A stretch of 64,000 nucleotides of DNA from Tetragonia tetragonoides (Eukaryota; Streptophyta; Magnoliopsida; Caryophyllales; Aizoaceae), in contig CM076154.1 in assembly GCA_038025085.1 (NCBI GenBank), positions 29,504,501 to 29,568,500 of the forward strand, read 5' to 3'. Positions within the stretch are counted from its first letter, which is position 1. Each line of letters opens with the position of its first letter. Positions 22,369 through 34,860 of this stretch are shown in pieces. The translations under genes were made by a program, and so were the position numbers. The notes under the pieces are model-generated. The model did no database searches, was not told where the DNA came from, and saw nothing but the letters and a program-made list of their open reading frames with translations.

Positions 22369-23029
22369 CTGATTTTTTCTGTGAACGCAATCTTTGCGTA
22401 ATCTTCTATGCCTAAGATTGAGTCTAGAATAAAATCTTTCCCTTTCCCTAGTCAAGAGTATAATATTTTATTTTATCCCACTTTGAGTCTAGAATTAAAT
22501 CTTTCCCTTTCCCTAGTCAAGAGTATAATCTTTTATTTTATCTCAATTTGAGTCTAGAAAACAATCTTTTCCTTTCCCTAGTCAAGAGTATAATTTTTAT
22601 TTTTTTCCCAGTTTGAGTCTAGAATAATATCTTTCGCCTTCCCTAATTAGGAGTATTCTTTTCCATTAAGGCGATAATATTTCCATCCGTAGTCAAGAGT
22701 ATATATTCCCTTTCCTAGTTAGCAATATCCTTTTCCATTAAGTCGAGAATATGTCTATCCTTAGTCAAGAGTATATATTCCCTTCCATAGTCAAGAGTAT
22801 TCCCTTTTCTTTTCGTAATCCCCTTTCCTATTTTCAAAACTTCCCTTCTTTTTTTTTCCTTTCTTTCTCATCAATTCATTTTTCTATTTCTCATTGATCA
22901 AGGATAGGAAAGTCGAGCCCAAAGTGGGAACGTCCAAATCAAAAAGGAAGATTAGTTAGGAAACTATTTCCTTCACCACCTCCAAGCTCGAGATCAAGTC
23001 CAAATTCCAATTCAACTCCATTTTCTACC
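22369..23029 (+). repeat. Leader of element B with 62-64-bp tandem repeats
   Basis: From about 22422 to 22680 a unit beginning GAGTCTAGAATAAAATC and containing TTTCCCTTTCCCTAGTC and AAGAGTATAAT is repeated about four times; degenerate shorter pieces continue to 22810. The LTR end and primer-binding site expected at the start are missing, so a deletion joins LTR and leader at about 22368. Confidence 0.75.
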
Positions 23030-24195
23030 ATGCCAGGTGACGACATAAAAGCCATTGTGGAGAAACTCACTGAGATGAACACACGTCTCAAAGATCAAGA
23101 TGAGGAAATCAAAAAGCTAAGAGATGAAGTTAAAGCTAAACCTCATACTAATGAAGATGATGATGAGCATCCTACTCCTCCAAGCAAGCTTGATAGAAGG
23201 CTTCAAAATCTTGAGCAACTAATGCGTAAGAACTCCACATATAGAACCTACTATATAGAAGAAGAAAAGGAGCCCAATGCCGATTTCCATTCAAACTTCC
23301 CAAAAAGGTCACCTTGATCGATCTCCCCAAGTTCAAGGGAGTGGAAGACCCATATGGTCATATAAGGAACTTTACTACATGTATAGAAATCAAAGGGATT
23401 GATTCAAGCCTTTACGCAAAGATCTTTCCTATGACACTTGAAGGTCCAACTACAAAATGGTTCAACACCTTAGGCCCACTCAAGGCCAAATGGGTCTCCA
23501 TCAAACACGAGTTTGTGTTGCAATACTCCTACAACAATGAACTCCCCATGACTCTAAAGGAACTAGATATAACCATACAGAATGAAAATGAAGACTTAAT
23601 CACATTCTTGACTCGTTGGAGAGAGAAAGCGGCCAAACTCATCAATCGCCCTTCTGAAGAAGATCAAGTGGGAATCATTGTTCGCAATCTCAAGCCCAAG
23701 TACAAAGACCATATGAGGTTCTAACCCATTGAAACTTTCGATAGACTCTATAAGATTGGGATCCAAATTGAGAATGAACTTCAATCCTCCAATGGCAAGA
23801 GCTTTTACTCCAGAGAGAAAAAGAGTAATGGCTCCAATTCCAAGGGTCATGAAGTTAGTGTTATAAATGATGGCAAGCCCATTCAAAGCACCTTTTCCCC
23901 ATTAGGGATTACTTTAAGCAAGGAATTTGAAAGGCTTCATAAAGATGGAAATCTGTATCCCACAGGCCCAACTCCGGATCCACTACCCGAGAAGAAATCC
24001 AAATCCTGGGATCCAGAGGCTTATTGCAAGTTTCATCGAGATAAAGGCCATAACACTGATAATTGTTGGGTTTTGAAGCATAAGATCCAAGATCTCATCG
24101 ATAATAGGACCATTAAAGCCCAGTTATCAAGAAGCCCAACAACACGATTAATCCATTGGGCAGTCATGAGTAAATTCAAAAAGCCTCCACCTTAG
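23030..24195 (+). pseudogene. Gag of element B, frameshift and stop
   Basis: Begins MPGDDIKAIVEKLTEMN with a coiled-coil (LKDQDEEIKKLRDEV). A one-base shift near 23285 moves to the frame with LPKFKGVEDPYGHIRNF, the start of the gag capsid domain (TTKWFNTL, VLQYSYNN, LKELDITIQ, FLTRWREK). An in-frame TAA at 23722-23724 is followed by further homologous sequence: TFDRLYKIG, then SPLGITLSKEFERL, then the knuckle CKFHRDKGHNTDNC (CX2HX4HX4C) and WVLKHKIQDLID. The frame stops at about 24195. No protease or polymerase follows, so the element is gag-only. Gag forms the particle; the knuckle binds RNA. Confidence 0.85.
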
Positions 24196-24926
24196 AGGTC
24201 CAACTTTTTGAAGTCCAAGCTAAGAGCGTCAAGATAAGCATCAAGATGTCAAGCGCCTTCAAGACTAGTCTTCTCTTAGGATTATTTTGTTTTTTCGAGT
24301 TCAATAAGATTAGCATGAGTCGGAGAGTAACTCCACTTTCTTTGTTTTTCCATTCAAGTCCAAGTCCACTTAGGCGTCATTAAGTCTTTAAGCCTTGTAT
24401 TCCTTTTTCATTCAATGAAATCAATTTTCTTTTGCAATTTGTGCTATCTTCTATCCATGGAACACTAAAATTCAATGATGAATCCAAGTTGCAAATATCT
24501 CAATAATGCTAAGGGTAAAGATGATCAATTTAATTCAAAGGACAAAAGAACAAAAGAACATGTGTCTACAAGTCGAGTTAAGGACAAGAGGCATTCATTT
24601 GGCACCCTCTATTAATCCTTTCAATACACATTCAAATATCCACTTGCAACCAATTTGGGCCTCAAACACATAGTCATTCATTTCTCACCCACATTAATCC
24701 TTAACCTGGGGGCTTTGAGTGTGCGAACAATAAGGTCACCATCCATGAGAGTAGGTGAAAATCAAAGAGAAAAGTGTTCAAAGTTCAAAAGTTCAAGAGA
24801 AAAAAACGAAGAAAAAAAGAAAAAGAGAGAGTTCAAAGGTTCGAAATTCGAGAAAGCAAAAACAAAAAAGGATCAAGTTTAATCCATCTCTCGAAACATT
24901 TAATGACCAATAAGCACACTGGGGGC
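24196..24926 (+). mobile_element. 3' non-coding region of element B following gag
   Basis: No pol. It contains GAGGCATTCATTTGG (about 24587), shared with element A, and a segment ATTAATCCTTAACCTGGGGG...GGGGGCTTTT (24693-24926) that is repeated at 25680-25910 and 7022-7250. The second repeat begins exactly where the inserted LTR fragment ends. Confidence 0.65.
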
Positions 24927-25679
24927 TTTTACATTCAAACTTGATTCAATTCAATAAAACCACAAACCAAACTCTAATCATGATCCTATCATGCAAAATT
25001 AGTAGAACCTAACAAACCCTAGATAAAACTAAATTAGGGTTTATCATACAAAAACTAAGGTTCATGAAATCATACTTGAATTGAATAAAAAAGCTTCTAA
25101 TAAACAAAGGAAACCAATTTAGAACACTTACTTGAAAATTCAAGGGATTAAAACTGAGCAAGATGGATTGTGAAAAGTTATGAACTTTCTCCTTCTTTTT
25201 GCTCTTGGGGTTTCGGTCGTGTGAGGTGAAGAGAGAGAGACGTGACTTTTTTTTTTTTTTTTTTTTGGTAAAGAATCAGGTTAGTTTGGAAGCTGAGTGT
25301 ATTTAGGAACCCAAATACACTCCTTCCTTTACTGAACTTCTTCTTTCCTAAAAACTCTCCTAACTTTCCTCCACTTACCAAATATTTAGGAAACCAAATT
25401 TGAAAATAAAATCAGCATATTGGTGCCTTATTTTCAGCCATATAGCCGAAAATAATGGCCCAATCCTTGCTCACAATTTCGGCCATTAACGAAATTACAG
25501 CCCATTAAATTCCTTTTTATTTATTTGGCCCAATTATAATTTAGGTCCAAAACTAAAACCCTATATTAATTAGGCACTCAAAAACATATGAGCCCAATTA
25601 ATTATTTTAAATACGAAATCGCATTTTCTTTTTAAGTAATTATTATTCTAAAATGAATAAAAATTACGGGGTATTACAT
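24927..25679 (-). repeat. Truncated duplicate of the third-family LTR
   Basis: Matches 6263-7021, including the terminal ACGGGGTATTACA junction and a T-rich tract (25249-25266). The left 1.6 kb of that LTR is missing. Because the same LTR/B junction occurs in both places, the two were copied as one block. Confidence 0.8.
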
Positions 25680-27946
25680 TAATCCTTAACCTGGGGGCTT
25701 TGAGTGTGCGAACAATAAGGTCACCATCCATGAGAGTAGGTGGAAATCAAAGAGAAAAGTGTTCAAAGTTCAAAAGTTCAAGAGAAAAGAAAGAAGAAAA
25801 GAAGAAAAGAAGAAAAAGAGAGTTCAAAGGCTCAAAATTCGAGAAAGAAAAAACAAAAAAGGATCAAGTTTAATCCATCTCTCGAAACATATAATGACCA
25901 ATAAGCGGAAATTTTTTAGCTAGACCTTAGTCCATCTAAGGTAGCTGCACACAAAGAACAATTAAAGACGAGCGCGTATCATATTTCCAATAAAAGCGCT
26001 AAGTGATAGGGGCCACGCTCAAACGATGTAGAATACCAGCTAAAGAAAAAACGGTAAATTTTTTTGAATTTGGGCTGGCACATCGCGCCCGTGTAAGAAG
26101 GAAACTCGGAGTGAATAATTCGCGGACCGCGTATGTCAAGAGTGTGGATTGGGCCTGGTCCAGCCAACTTGGCTGGACGCAGGTCTATCCAATAATTACT
26201 GCGATAAGTACATTGGGGGCTTTTTGATGAGTTTTTGAGCCTTAATATCCCTTTCTTTGATAACTTAAACCGAGCCTTACATTACAACCTCAAAAGTCCT
26301 CTTAGAGACCTGACACTCAAGACATGTGTAGCCCACTAAGTTGAAAACCCGTAAGGGCAACCTAGGCAAAAGTTAGGGCATAAAAGTCCAAAAGCCCTGT
26401 AGGTCTATTCACTCAATAGCCTACGCAAAAATTAGGGCAAGCTCGCTGGATCGATCATCTAAGATAACGATCCAGGCAGAATTTAGGGCATAATAAAAAC
26501 TAAAAACCACGAACTAGGCTTGGCCTGATTCCGCAAGGATACGTCGGCAGCTTCTTACAAGGCTCGGTCATAGTTAATATTCAATCATCAAACCCTCATG
26601 CATCAAAATCTCTAAAATCAACTTGGTTTTCTAGGAATAATCTCAAGTGTTCCTTGGTCTTCCACTAGAGCTTAGGACTTGGACGTCAATCTTCGAACCA
26701 TTATATCTCTATCTCCAATTTTTCTCCTCAAACGTATTGCCTCCATTTCAACCCTTCCAATTCTAGTCCACAATTGTGTTTTTTTTTTTTTTTTTTTTTT
26801 TATCTTTGTCGATCCATCCTTTCTTTCAATCACCATTTACGTCTAATCCCTCTATCTCGTGCAACATCTTTCGATACTCGATTATTCAAAGTCCGTGCTA
26901 AAGGTTTGATTTTAGTCCAATAAGTGTTTTTCTCCAAACACTGCCATGGTAGAATCAACTGAAGAATACCACTCATTCAAGGTGATGGCCCGTCAATGTT
27001 TCTGTATACCACCCATCCAAGGTGGTGGCTCCATTAGTATTTCTCTATCGATCAAGGAGATTGTTTTTACTCTGGACCCCTAAGTCTTTTCAAAAGTGAT
27101 TTTCAAAATTTTCTTTCTATTTCGATGTGCTTTTGTGCTGGGGGCTTTGATATCCTCATGTCGAGTTTCAATCAATGTTCAATGTGTCTTCTAATCGAAT
27201 GTGTGTTTGCATTGCTATACGTGTGTGTGTTCTTGTGTTTTTTGTGTTCAAATATCATCAGGTGAAGGTTATTCATCGGCTTCGATCCGACGAGCTTTGT
27301 CACCTTCAATATTCAATGTTCAATGTTCAATAAGGACGAAGGTTCATCGGCTTCAATCCGGCGAATTCCGTCAACTTCACTATTCAATATTCAATATTCA
27401 ATGTTCAATGTTCAATCAAGACGAGGGTTCATCGGCTTCAATCTGACGAGTTACGTCAACTTAAATATTCAATATTCAATGTTCAATCCAGAAGAGTGTT
27501 CATCGGCTTCAATCCGGCGAGTTCTTTCACCTTCAATGTTCAAAGTTCAAGACGAAGGTTCATCGGCTTCAATCCGACGAGTAGCGTCAACTTCAATATT
27601 CGATATTCAATATTCAATGTTCCATGTTCGATCAAGACGAGGGTTCATCGGCTTCAATCCGACGAGTTTTGTCAACTTCAATATTCAATGTTCAATGTTT
27701 GATCTAGACGAAGGTTCAGCGGCTTCAATCCGGCGAGTTTCATCAACTTCAATATTCAATATTCAATGTTCAATGTTCAATCCAGAAGAGGGTTCATCGG
27801 ATTCAATCCGGTGAGTTCCGACAATTTCAATGTTCAAGAGTATCGGCACTTTAACCGATGGTCTCAATGTTTGTTGTCTTTGCATGTTTCAAAACTTGCA
27901 TACTTTGACCTTCGCTCTACTCGAGCTCGGCCAAAGTGGGGGCTTC
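25680..27946 (+). mobile_element. 3' non-coding region of element family B, copy 2
   Basis: Near duplicate of 7022-9274 with the same succession: purine-rich tract, triple hairpin block (26337-26490), GGATACGT-type block (26508-26575), a T-run at 26777-26801 not equally present in copy 1, tandem array and polypurine tract. No coding domain. Confidence 0.75.
27270..27830 (+). repeat. Tandem array in element B 3' region, copy 2
   Basis: Same repeat family as 8585-9165 (TTCATCGGCTTCAATCC core with TTCAATATTCAATG subrepeats), with a different number and spacing of subrepeats. Comparison of the two arrays shows expansion or contraction after duplication. Confidence 0.85.
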
Positions 27947-29709
27947 TGTAGACACCAAAATGTGCCACCCCTTTTAATATGCCCAATGACGATAACCAAC
28001 ATTTAAGAATATGAATTCTATGTCAATGCTCTAGTAACTTGCATCAAACCCCTTCCATTACATACCCCTTTCTATAAGCTTTCCAACGCCCATTACCTTG
28101 TCCCAAACGGGCACCGGAGTCTAAAGATGTGATTCGACAAAGTTATGGGACAAAAACGATACTCTAATTACCGCACTCCACGGTTCAAATAGAATTTTCC
28201 ACCATTAGAAAAAGAATTACCAATTGGGCCTAATTTACATGGATTCCTCACAAAAATACCTTCAAAATGACATATTATGGGTCCAAGTCCAATAAGAAAC
28301 GAATGAAATATGATCCAATTACCGCAATGTATACTGAAATGGACACCTCTTTAGGGTTTGGGCCATAATTCCCAAATTACTGATGAGAATTGGGCGTATA
28401 TTATTTCCGAAAAAACTCCCTTTGAATAAGAATCCAATGCAAAAAGAATCAGGTCAATCGGAGGTTAAACAAAGAAGTTATGGGCCTTTGAAGTCGAAAC
28501 TCGCTAGTCGGAGCGGTTGAACCGCTAGGCTTGCGGCTGAACCGCTTGCCCAAGCGGCTACCCTAGTTGAATGACCGTTAGTCCTAGCGGCTAGCCGCTT
28601 GTTGGAGCGGTAGTCGCTTAGACTCCATGCGGCCCCCATTGACAGGCGCCTGATTGACTTTTTGTCCGGCCTTTTTGTCAGTTCCGTCTCAGACCTAACC
28701 CTACCTCTATATATACTATTTTTCTCCGTTTTTTCAAGGGGAACACAATGGTAACTCAAATTAAACCCTAGAGCTCTCTAATTAACCATATTCTCTCAAT
28801 ATTCATCCATCCCCTTCCTCCATCATCAAATAAACAGCCCTAAACACCATTAAAATACCTTCAAACTCTACCATTCAACCTCAAAATTCTACCTTTGATA
28901 TTTCCACCACTCAAAAATCAACCTTCAATCCTTCTCAAGTACAAGTTCAAGAGCATTGAAATTCAATTCTAATTTCATTCCAGGTTCCACCTGAGGGCTC
29001 TATTTAAACTTCAAATCTAATTTATATTATTTCAATCATGTTTTATTTTATATTTGATTATGGTTAATTCTATTGCATTGTTTTAATTGCCTTGAAGTTA
29101 CTAACTAGTTTATTGATAAAATTTAGCAACTTGGCGCGGCTTGCAATCAAGGTAGGGTTGGAGGATTTTATTATTGTTGTTGCTTTAATTTATTTTAACA
29201 TGCAATAATTGATCCTTTTCTATTGTTTTTATGTCAATTGGATTAAATGCATGCAAAAGTGATAACATATAATTTAATGGATGTTCAAATCCACTTAGTT
29301 AAATATAAGACTTTGGACGACCGGATTTATATGAAACCGTGCAATATTATCAATTAATCAAGATCAATTAGTAAAGGTCGTTTATTGAAACGGGCTTAAT
29401 TGGGTGCCTAACACCTTTCCCATTCGTACCTACACCCCGGAACTCAATCTTTGGCCATTGGGTCATTCGAGTCAATATTCCCTATAGGAATTGGGGTGCA
29501 CTTAATTCGCGTTGGAGTCTCTTTAGACTTTCGACTTGGATTATTTTCAATAAATTGGTTTCCTTGTTTTCCTTAAAATTTGGTGGCGACTTCCTGGTAA
29601 TCTTAATCAAATCCCCATTAATTCTAAATAATACAAAATCCACTCGAATTTCGACTAAGAGCCCGCGAGAGGCGCTCAGTGGGGTTGATTCCCCGCGAGG
29701 GTTCTTACA
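27947..29709 (+). repeat. LTR of element B, copy 2 (complete, 3' LTR)
   Basis: Starts TGTAGACACCAAAATG after the polypurine tract and ends GAGGGTTCTTACA: 1763 bases with TG...CA ends. It contains the empty site of element A (CTTTCCAACGCCCATTACC at about 28078-28096), an AGCGGTT/ACCGCT inverted-repeat cluster (28510-28630) and a TATA-like TCTATATATACT (28708-28719). It is directly followed by the integrase of element D, so family B inserted in D or was joined there by rearrangement. Confidence 0.88.
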
Positions 29710-30925
29710 CTGGAGCACGTAATTCTTTCCAAACTAAGTCCCCTTCCTTTAAATTCCGAGGTCGAGCCTTTTTGTTGAATGCTCTTGCCATGCGTTGCTG
29801 GTACATGTGGAAATGATCTAGGACCTGTAGGCGTCTTTTATTCGTGAACATGAGCTCTTCGTAGCGGGCTTGTAACCATTGGGTTTTAGGAATTTCACCC
29901 TCTAAGGTTATGCGCATGGAGGGTAGTTGGACTTTTATGGGTAGAACTGCTTCCATTCCATAGACTAGGCAATAAGGTGTTGTTGCGATAGAGGATCTTA
30001 TGGATGTCCTATACCCACAAATGGAAGTTTTATGGGCCAATCATTGTAGTTTTCTATCATCTTTTCAATGATAGTGTTGAGGTTTTTGTTGGCGGCCTCT
30101 ACTACGCCATTGGTTTGGGGACGATAAGGGAATGATTTGTGGTGCTGGATTTTGTAGTTTTTGAGGAGGGTGGCTGTTTCGGCTTTGAAATGGGATCCAT
30201 GGTCACTGATGATTTCATGCGGAACGCCATATCAGCAAATGATGTTGTTCCTTATGAATTTGGACACTTGTTTTGATGTAAGGATGGCATAGGACTGGGC
30301 TTCGACCCATTTGGTAAAATAGTCTATGGCTACTAAGATGTATTCATGTCCTCCTGAGCCCTTTGGGGTGATCTTACCAATGATATCTATTCCCCATGCG
30401 GAAAACGGCCAAGGTGATGTGAAGTTATGGAGCATCTAGGGTGGCATATGCTGCAGGTTGGCTTATATCTGACACTACTTGCACTTCTTGACATAGTCGT
30501 AGCAATCCCTTTAGAGAGTAGTCCAGTAGTATCCCAGACGTAAGACCTTCCTCGAGAGCATTCGACCATTCATGTGTGATCCGCACACCCCATTGTACTT
30601 AGTCCATGATCTATGCGGCTTCTTCGGAGTTCACACATCTGAGTTTGACCCCGTTGTGGGATTTTTTGTACAGAACCCCCTTGTATTCTATGTATTGCAT
30701 CGCTAAGAGACGGATGGCCCCTTGAGCTCTTAGTGGTGCGTCTTGATGGTATATTACTTTGGTGATGTAGCTGAAAACGTCTTGGTACCAAGGATCCTCT
30801 TCGATCGGAGCCAAAGTCATCTCTGCGTCGAGGTTGTTGCAAAAGACTGGCTCGCCTCTTCTTGTGGAGCGGCATTGTTGAGAGAGTTCAGCCACTCGAA
30901 TTCCTGTAAAAGTGAAAGTTTGCAT
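29710..30925 (-). pseudogene. Ty3/Gypsy integrase, element D
   Basis: Read right to left: RGEPVFCNN and APIEEDPWYQDVF (about 30800), zinc-binding region GSHMNGRMLSRKV (about 30560), core start AWGIDIIGK (first catalytic Asp, about 30390), VAIDYFTKW, ISDHGSHF (second Asp, about 30200), and NGVVEAANK (catalytic Glu, about 30090). The C-terminal part has LVYGMEAVLPI and LKEGDLVWKELRAP and ends where the LTR of element B begins. All three catalytic residues remain, but several stops interrupt it (near 30600, 30480 and 30235). It would insert element DNA into the nucleus-borne host genome if intact. Confidence 0.88.
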
Positions 30926-31240
30926 TCTTACTTTGCAAAGTTTACTTACATCGCTTAAATTGATTAGTTAATGATTTGTGCAACTTTGTGTTCATGGGAT
31001 TTATCAATAGCTAAACAAAGAAAGAAATGAGCAAGAGGACCTTTTATTAATTTGCAAAAAGAGATAAGCACACATGACTTTAGAGAAGAGGGTCTCTAAT
31101 ACCCGTCAAAAAGAAACTAAACTTAGAAGGAAAGTAAAAAGGGGAAAACCCCCTATTCAAGACCCAACCAATAGAGTTAGCTAGGACCCTAACTCGACAA
31201 AACTTGGGGACTCAAACTCGATTCCTATAGCTCCTGCGGG
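30926..31240 (-). other. Non-coding spacer replacing PR-RT-RNase H (element D)
   Basis: Matches the spacer of element C (641-970). No polymerase motif. The minus strand at about 30905-30916 reads a pyrimidine-rich tract ending CAG before GAATTCGAG, as a splice acceptor would. Confidence 0.65.
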
Positions 31241-32555
31241 TAACCAATTAATTCCAGGCTTCCTCATCCATATTGCCATCTCTTAGTGGTGGCGGAACCT
31301 CTCCTCTATCAATGATACCTTGGACGTCGTCTTTTAGGCGTAGACAGTCATCCGTGTGGTGCCCAAATACTCGATGTTACTTTCAATAGGGTCGGTTTTC
31401 CCCCGGTTCTGACTTGGTCTCTTCCAAAGGGATGTGGGGTTGGATGTCACCTCTCCATACTAGCGCGTTCATAACCGCTTCCATTAGTGCAAAGAGAGAG
31501 GTGTACTTTTCTTACTATGACGACACCAGCTGATTGTCCAAGTGTACGGTGGCCCCATTGTCCCTTGGTCAATGACACGTAAGACTAGCCCTTTAAAGCG
31601 CATGCATTTGTTGATGTGATGTCCCTCAGCTGTGCAGTAGGTACAGCTTAGAAATGGATTTCCGTCTCTCGGAAGGAGTTTTGATGTGGGGGTCCTTGGA
31701 CGAACATACCCATACTTGGACATTTTGTGATAAAGGAGGTCTTGGCGCCACCAAGTTTCTTCTTTGGTCAAGATGACTGCGTTCCTGCGCTCGGAGGTGC
31801 GTTCTTCTAGAATGTCAATCTTCTCTCTTATCTCTTGTATCTCTTTGATTATACGAGCCAGACTTTCTTGTATTTTATTTTTGTCATCCACTGTTTTGTT
31901 GTCTCTCACGTCTGGTCCTTCTTCATAGGATTTTTGGGAAATCAAGGTGATTTCCTCACCATAAATGACGTGAGAGTAATCTTTGGGCTCCTCTACTGTA
32001 ATATGGTTGATAGCACCCAGGAGGTTGCCAAAACTTCCGGTTTCTTCAGCTTTGGGCAATGGTAGAGTGCCATTGTCTATCTTGTCTTGGATGATGTGTT
32101 TAAGGGCCCAACAGTCATTCGTGTCATGCACTTTCCCTTGATGATACTTGCAGTAAACGCCTTCTTTCCAGTTACGACCCTTGGTACTTGGTTCTGGAGT
32201 GGGACCTATGGGTTGGAGTATGTCTTTGTCCACTAATCTCTCAAAAGCTATGCTGAGAGTTATTCCCAATAGAGAGAAATCCCTATTCGGCTTACTCCGG
32301 GGAATCTAGTATTTCCTTGATGGGACATTGGAGGAGGACGTGTTGGTCTTACGTTTCTTTTCTGGTTCTTGGGGAACAGGATCAGGCTTTCCCGGAGTCA
32401 CGGTTTCCGATTTTCAGACGAAGGGACAAACATTGGTGTATCCCACAACTGTCTTGACTTAATATTGGTGATGTCGGCTTCCAACCTATCCATTCGGTCA
32501 GTCATCTCGACCAGATACTCCTAAACTATTCTGATCATGATGCGATCAAGGTGGT
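31241..32555 (-). pseudogene. Gag remnant with three knuckles, element D
   Basis: The main open part (32269-31484) contains ITLSIAFERLVDK, then CKYHQGKVHDTNDC (CX2HX4HX4C), a helical charged region (KIQESLARIIKEIQEIREK) and CTYCTAEGHHINKC (a perfect CX2CX4HX4C). A third segment near 31330-31380 ends FGHHTDDC and has a stop where element C has Arg; a lost Cys codon is likely. The N-terminal piece (32270-32555) corresponds to the MTDRVDQLEA region of element C. The capsid domain is absent, as in element C, so this gag type was already composite or deleted before the two copies separated. Confidence 0.75.
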
Positions 32556-33671
32556 TTGAATTAATGTATGGTAGAAAGGTGAATCGAACCCTAGCCAAAT
32601 CTTTCTTCTTCGGATCCTATCCTGAATAGGTAGCACAGAGCACTTAGTAACAAGAAAAACCATAAGACTCTCACCTAATGAAAAGTTGACTCACATGTAG
32701 AAAAATAATTGTCCTAAAAAAATCCTTAAGCCTGAATGCCCAATTATTTCCCTAATATTAAAGAAGAATAAAGTCGATGAACGAAAATAAGAGAAAATAA
32801 ATAGAAAAAGATGGACTATACTTTTTTTGTTCTAGATTCAAAGAACATAAAAAAAATGGGATAAAATAAAAAAAACAAAAAGAATTACGGTCCTTTTTTT
32901 TTTCGAATTTTTTTGTTTTGATTTTCGGTGGCTTTTTTTTATTTTGCCTATTTTTTTTGTTCTTGATTTTCTTTTTTCTTTACCGAATCTGAATTACATC
33001 AAAATAAAAAAAAGAAAATAAAGAAATGGAAAAAGGAGAGGGAAGACTGACTCTTTTTTTTTTTACTAAAAATATCCTAGACAATTGTTCATAACTATTC
33101 AGAATATTTCATTGGGAAAATGATGAGTGTTCATTGAACTTGAATTCTCGCAACATCTTCGGGCATTAGGAACTAGCTAAAAATAAAAAGAAATGACTCC
33201 TAGCACGTAAGTACATGTTGGCACATAGTCAAGAAAATCATGCATTCAAGCAGGCATAATAACAACGCAGTTTACAGGCAAACATGTGATCAGACGGGCA
33301 TTACAACGACACATGCACAACAAGCAAGCGAATGCACGAATGTGGGTTAGAGGCTTTTGTCCTGTGAGGTTACCACGACAAATTACAATTTCCGTTCGGC
33401 GGATGGTCGACAGATCAATTGCAATTCTTTTTATCAATAAGGATTGATGAGTCATGGGAGAGGAAGCGTCAATTTGCACGATAGGACAACTGTATATTTC
33501 TTTAGATATACGGGTTGTCTACGAGTTGCGACACAAACTTTCTCGAGGGTTGATAAGGGTCAAAAGGTTGTGCCAAAGCACATTCAAATGATGCAAATGA
33601 TGCAAACATATGAAACATGTTATTAAACACTTAAGCAAACTTGACTTTCGAGTCTCACCCTCCTAAATAAG
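32556..33671 (-). other. 5' leader of element D
   Basis: Non-coding and homologous to the leaders of C and A, with A/T homopolymer tracts at 32820-33080. No gene is seen. Confidence 0.6.
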
Positions 33672-33689
33672 TCCCCAGTGAAGTCGCCA
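33672..33689 (-). promoter_or_regulatory. Primer-binding site, element D
   Basis: Minus strand TGGCGACTTCACTGGGGA, one base from the LTR, as in elements A and C. Confidence 0.75.
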
Positions 33690-33690
33690 C

Positions 33691-34860
33691 TGTAAGGACC
33701 CGGGATTTCTACGGCCACGGAGTGCGTCCTTATAGAAAATTTGTAAGCTGGGGGCTTTAGATAAGTTCAAGGGACCATCGAGTTAGAAAAGCTTTTGTAA
33801 AGACTTGAATTGAATAAAAACAATGAAAGAGGTCACAAATCTGCTATCGGCGTTTTATCGAAGGGACAAACCGAAGGGATAATCCGAAGGGACAACCTAA
33901 TAGCGCTATAAGTGAATTAATCATATTTTTAGAAAGACTCTCGCTCATATAGAACATATGAGTACCCAAGAATAAAGGATTCGGGGGCGAAGGTACGAGG
34001 TGGGAAGGTGTTAGACACCCAACTCGCTCGTTTATCACGGCCTCTACCAACTCAACTTTGCTTAATAATTTAAAGACAAAATTCCCATTCAAAATCGGAT
34101 TAACAACCTAGACTTAGACTATTAATTGGTTTATCACAAGCATCACAACATTTATTATTAACCCTTATTAAGACATGCATTCGATTGACAAGTTGAGCAA
34201 CACAACGACTATACGGACAATATTTAGGAAGCAATAAAAATGTTATCTTAGCATGATATCTACATTATGACAACTGAAAAATAAACAATTAGACAATTAA
34301 TTTAATTTGAGCCCTCAGGAATTTGTACCTGAGCTGTAGGCTATATTTGACAAAAATAGTAAAGCAAGATCTCAAATTTTATTAGAAAGAGGGAGAAGCT
34401 CAGCAGTACTCAACCGAGAATAGAGGTTGTCAACTGTAGTTTGTGTGTTTTGAACTGAGGGAGGAGGGTCGTATTTATAGGCGTGGGAAGTAGGGTTGGA
34501 CGACTGTCAGCTGCTAGCTGGATGCCGTCATAATGACGACATCCAGTTCATTTTTATTTTCCGGAGGAATTTAAATATTCCGAAAAATGCGAAAAGACCG
34601 TTTTACCCCTGAATGGTAAAAGACGGTTTTACCCCTAAATCGCAACTTGATAACTGGGAGTCGGAAAGAGGAATGAGACGTGTCGATGGAAAGCTCTTGA
34701 ACGGGGCTTTTGAATGAAATGGAATGAAGGAGTGTTTGGAGGAAAAACCTGAGACCTTATCTTAACTATTAAAGCAAAAATAGCATTCAAGTTTATAAAT
34801 TACTCCTTTTATCATCGGGCTTTTGTGGAGAAATCTGAAGGCGCTTTTTTGGCGTCTATA
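33691..34860 (-). repeat. 5' LTR of element D
   Basis: On the minus strand it runs from TATAGACGCCAAAAAAGCG (first TG... changed) to GGGTCCTTACA. It is about 1170 bases, shorter than the LTRs of A and C mainly through loss in the GC-rich hairpin segment near 34505-34545. Confidence 0.85.
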
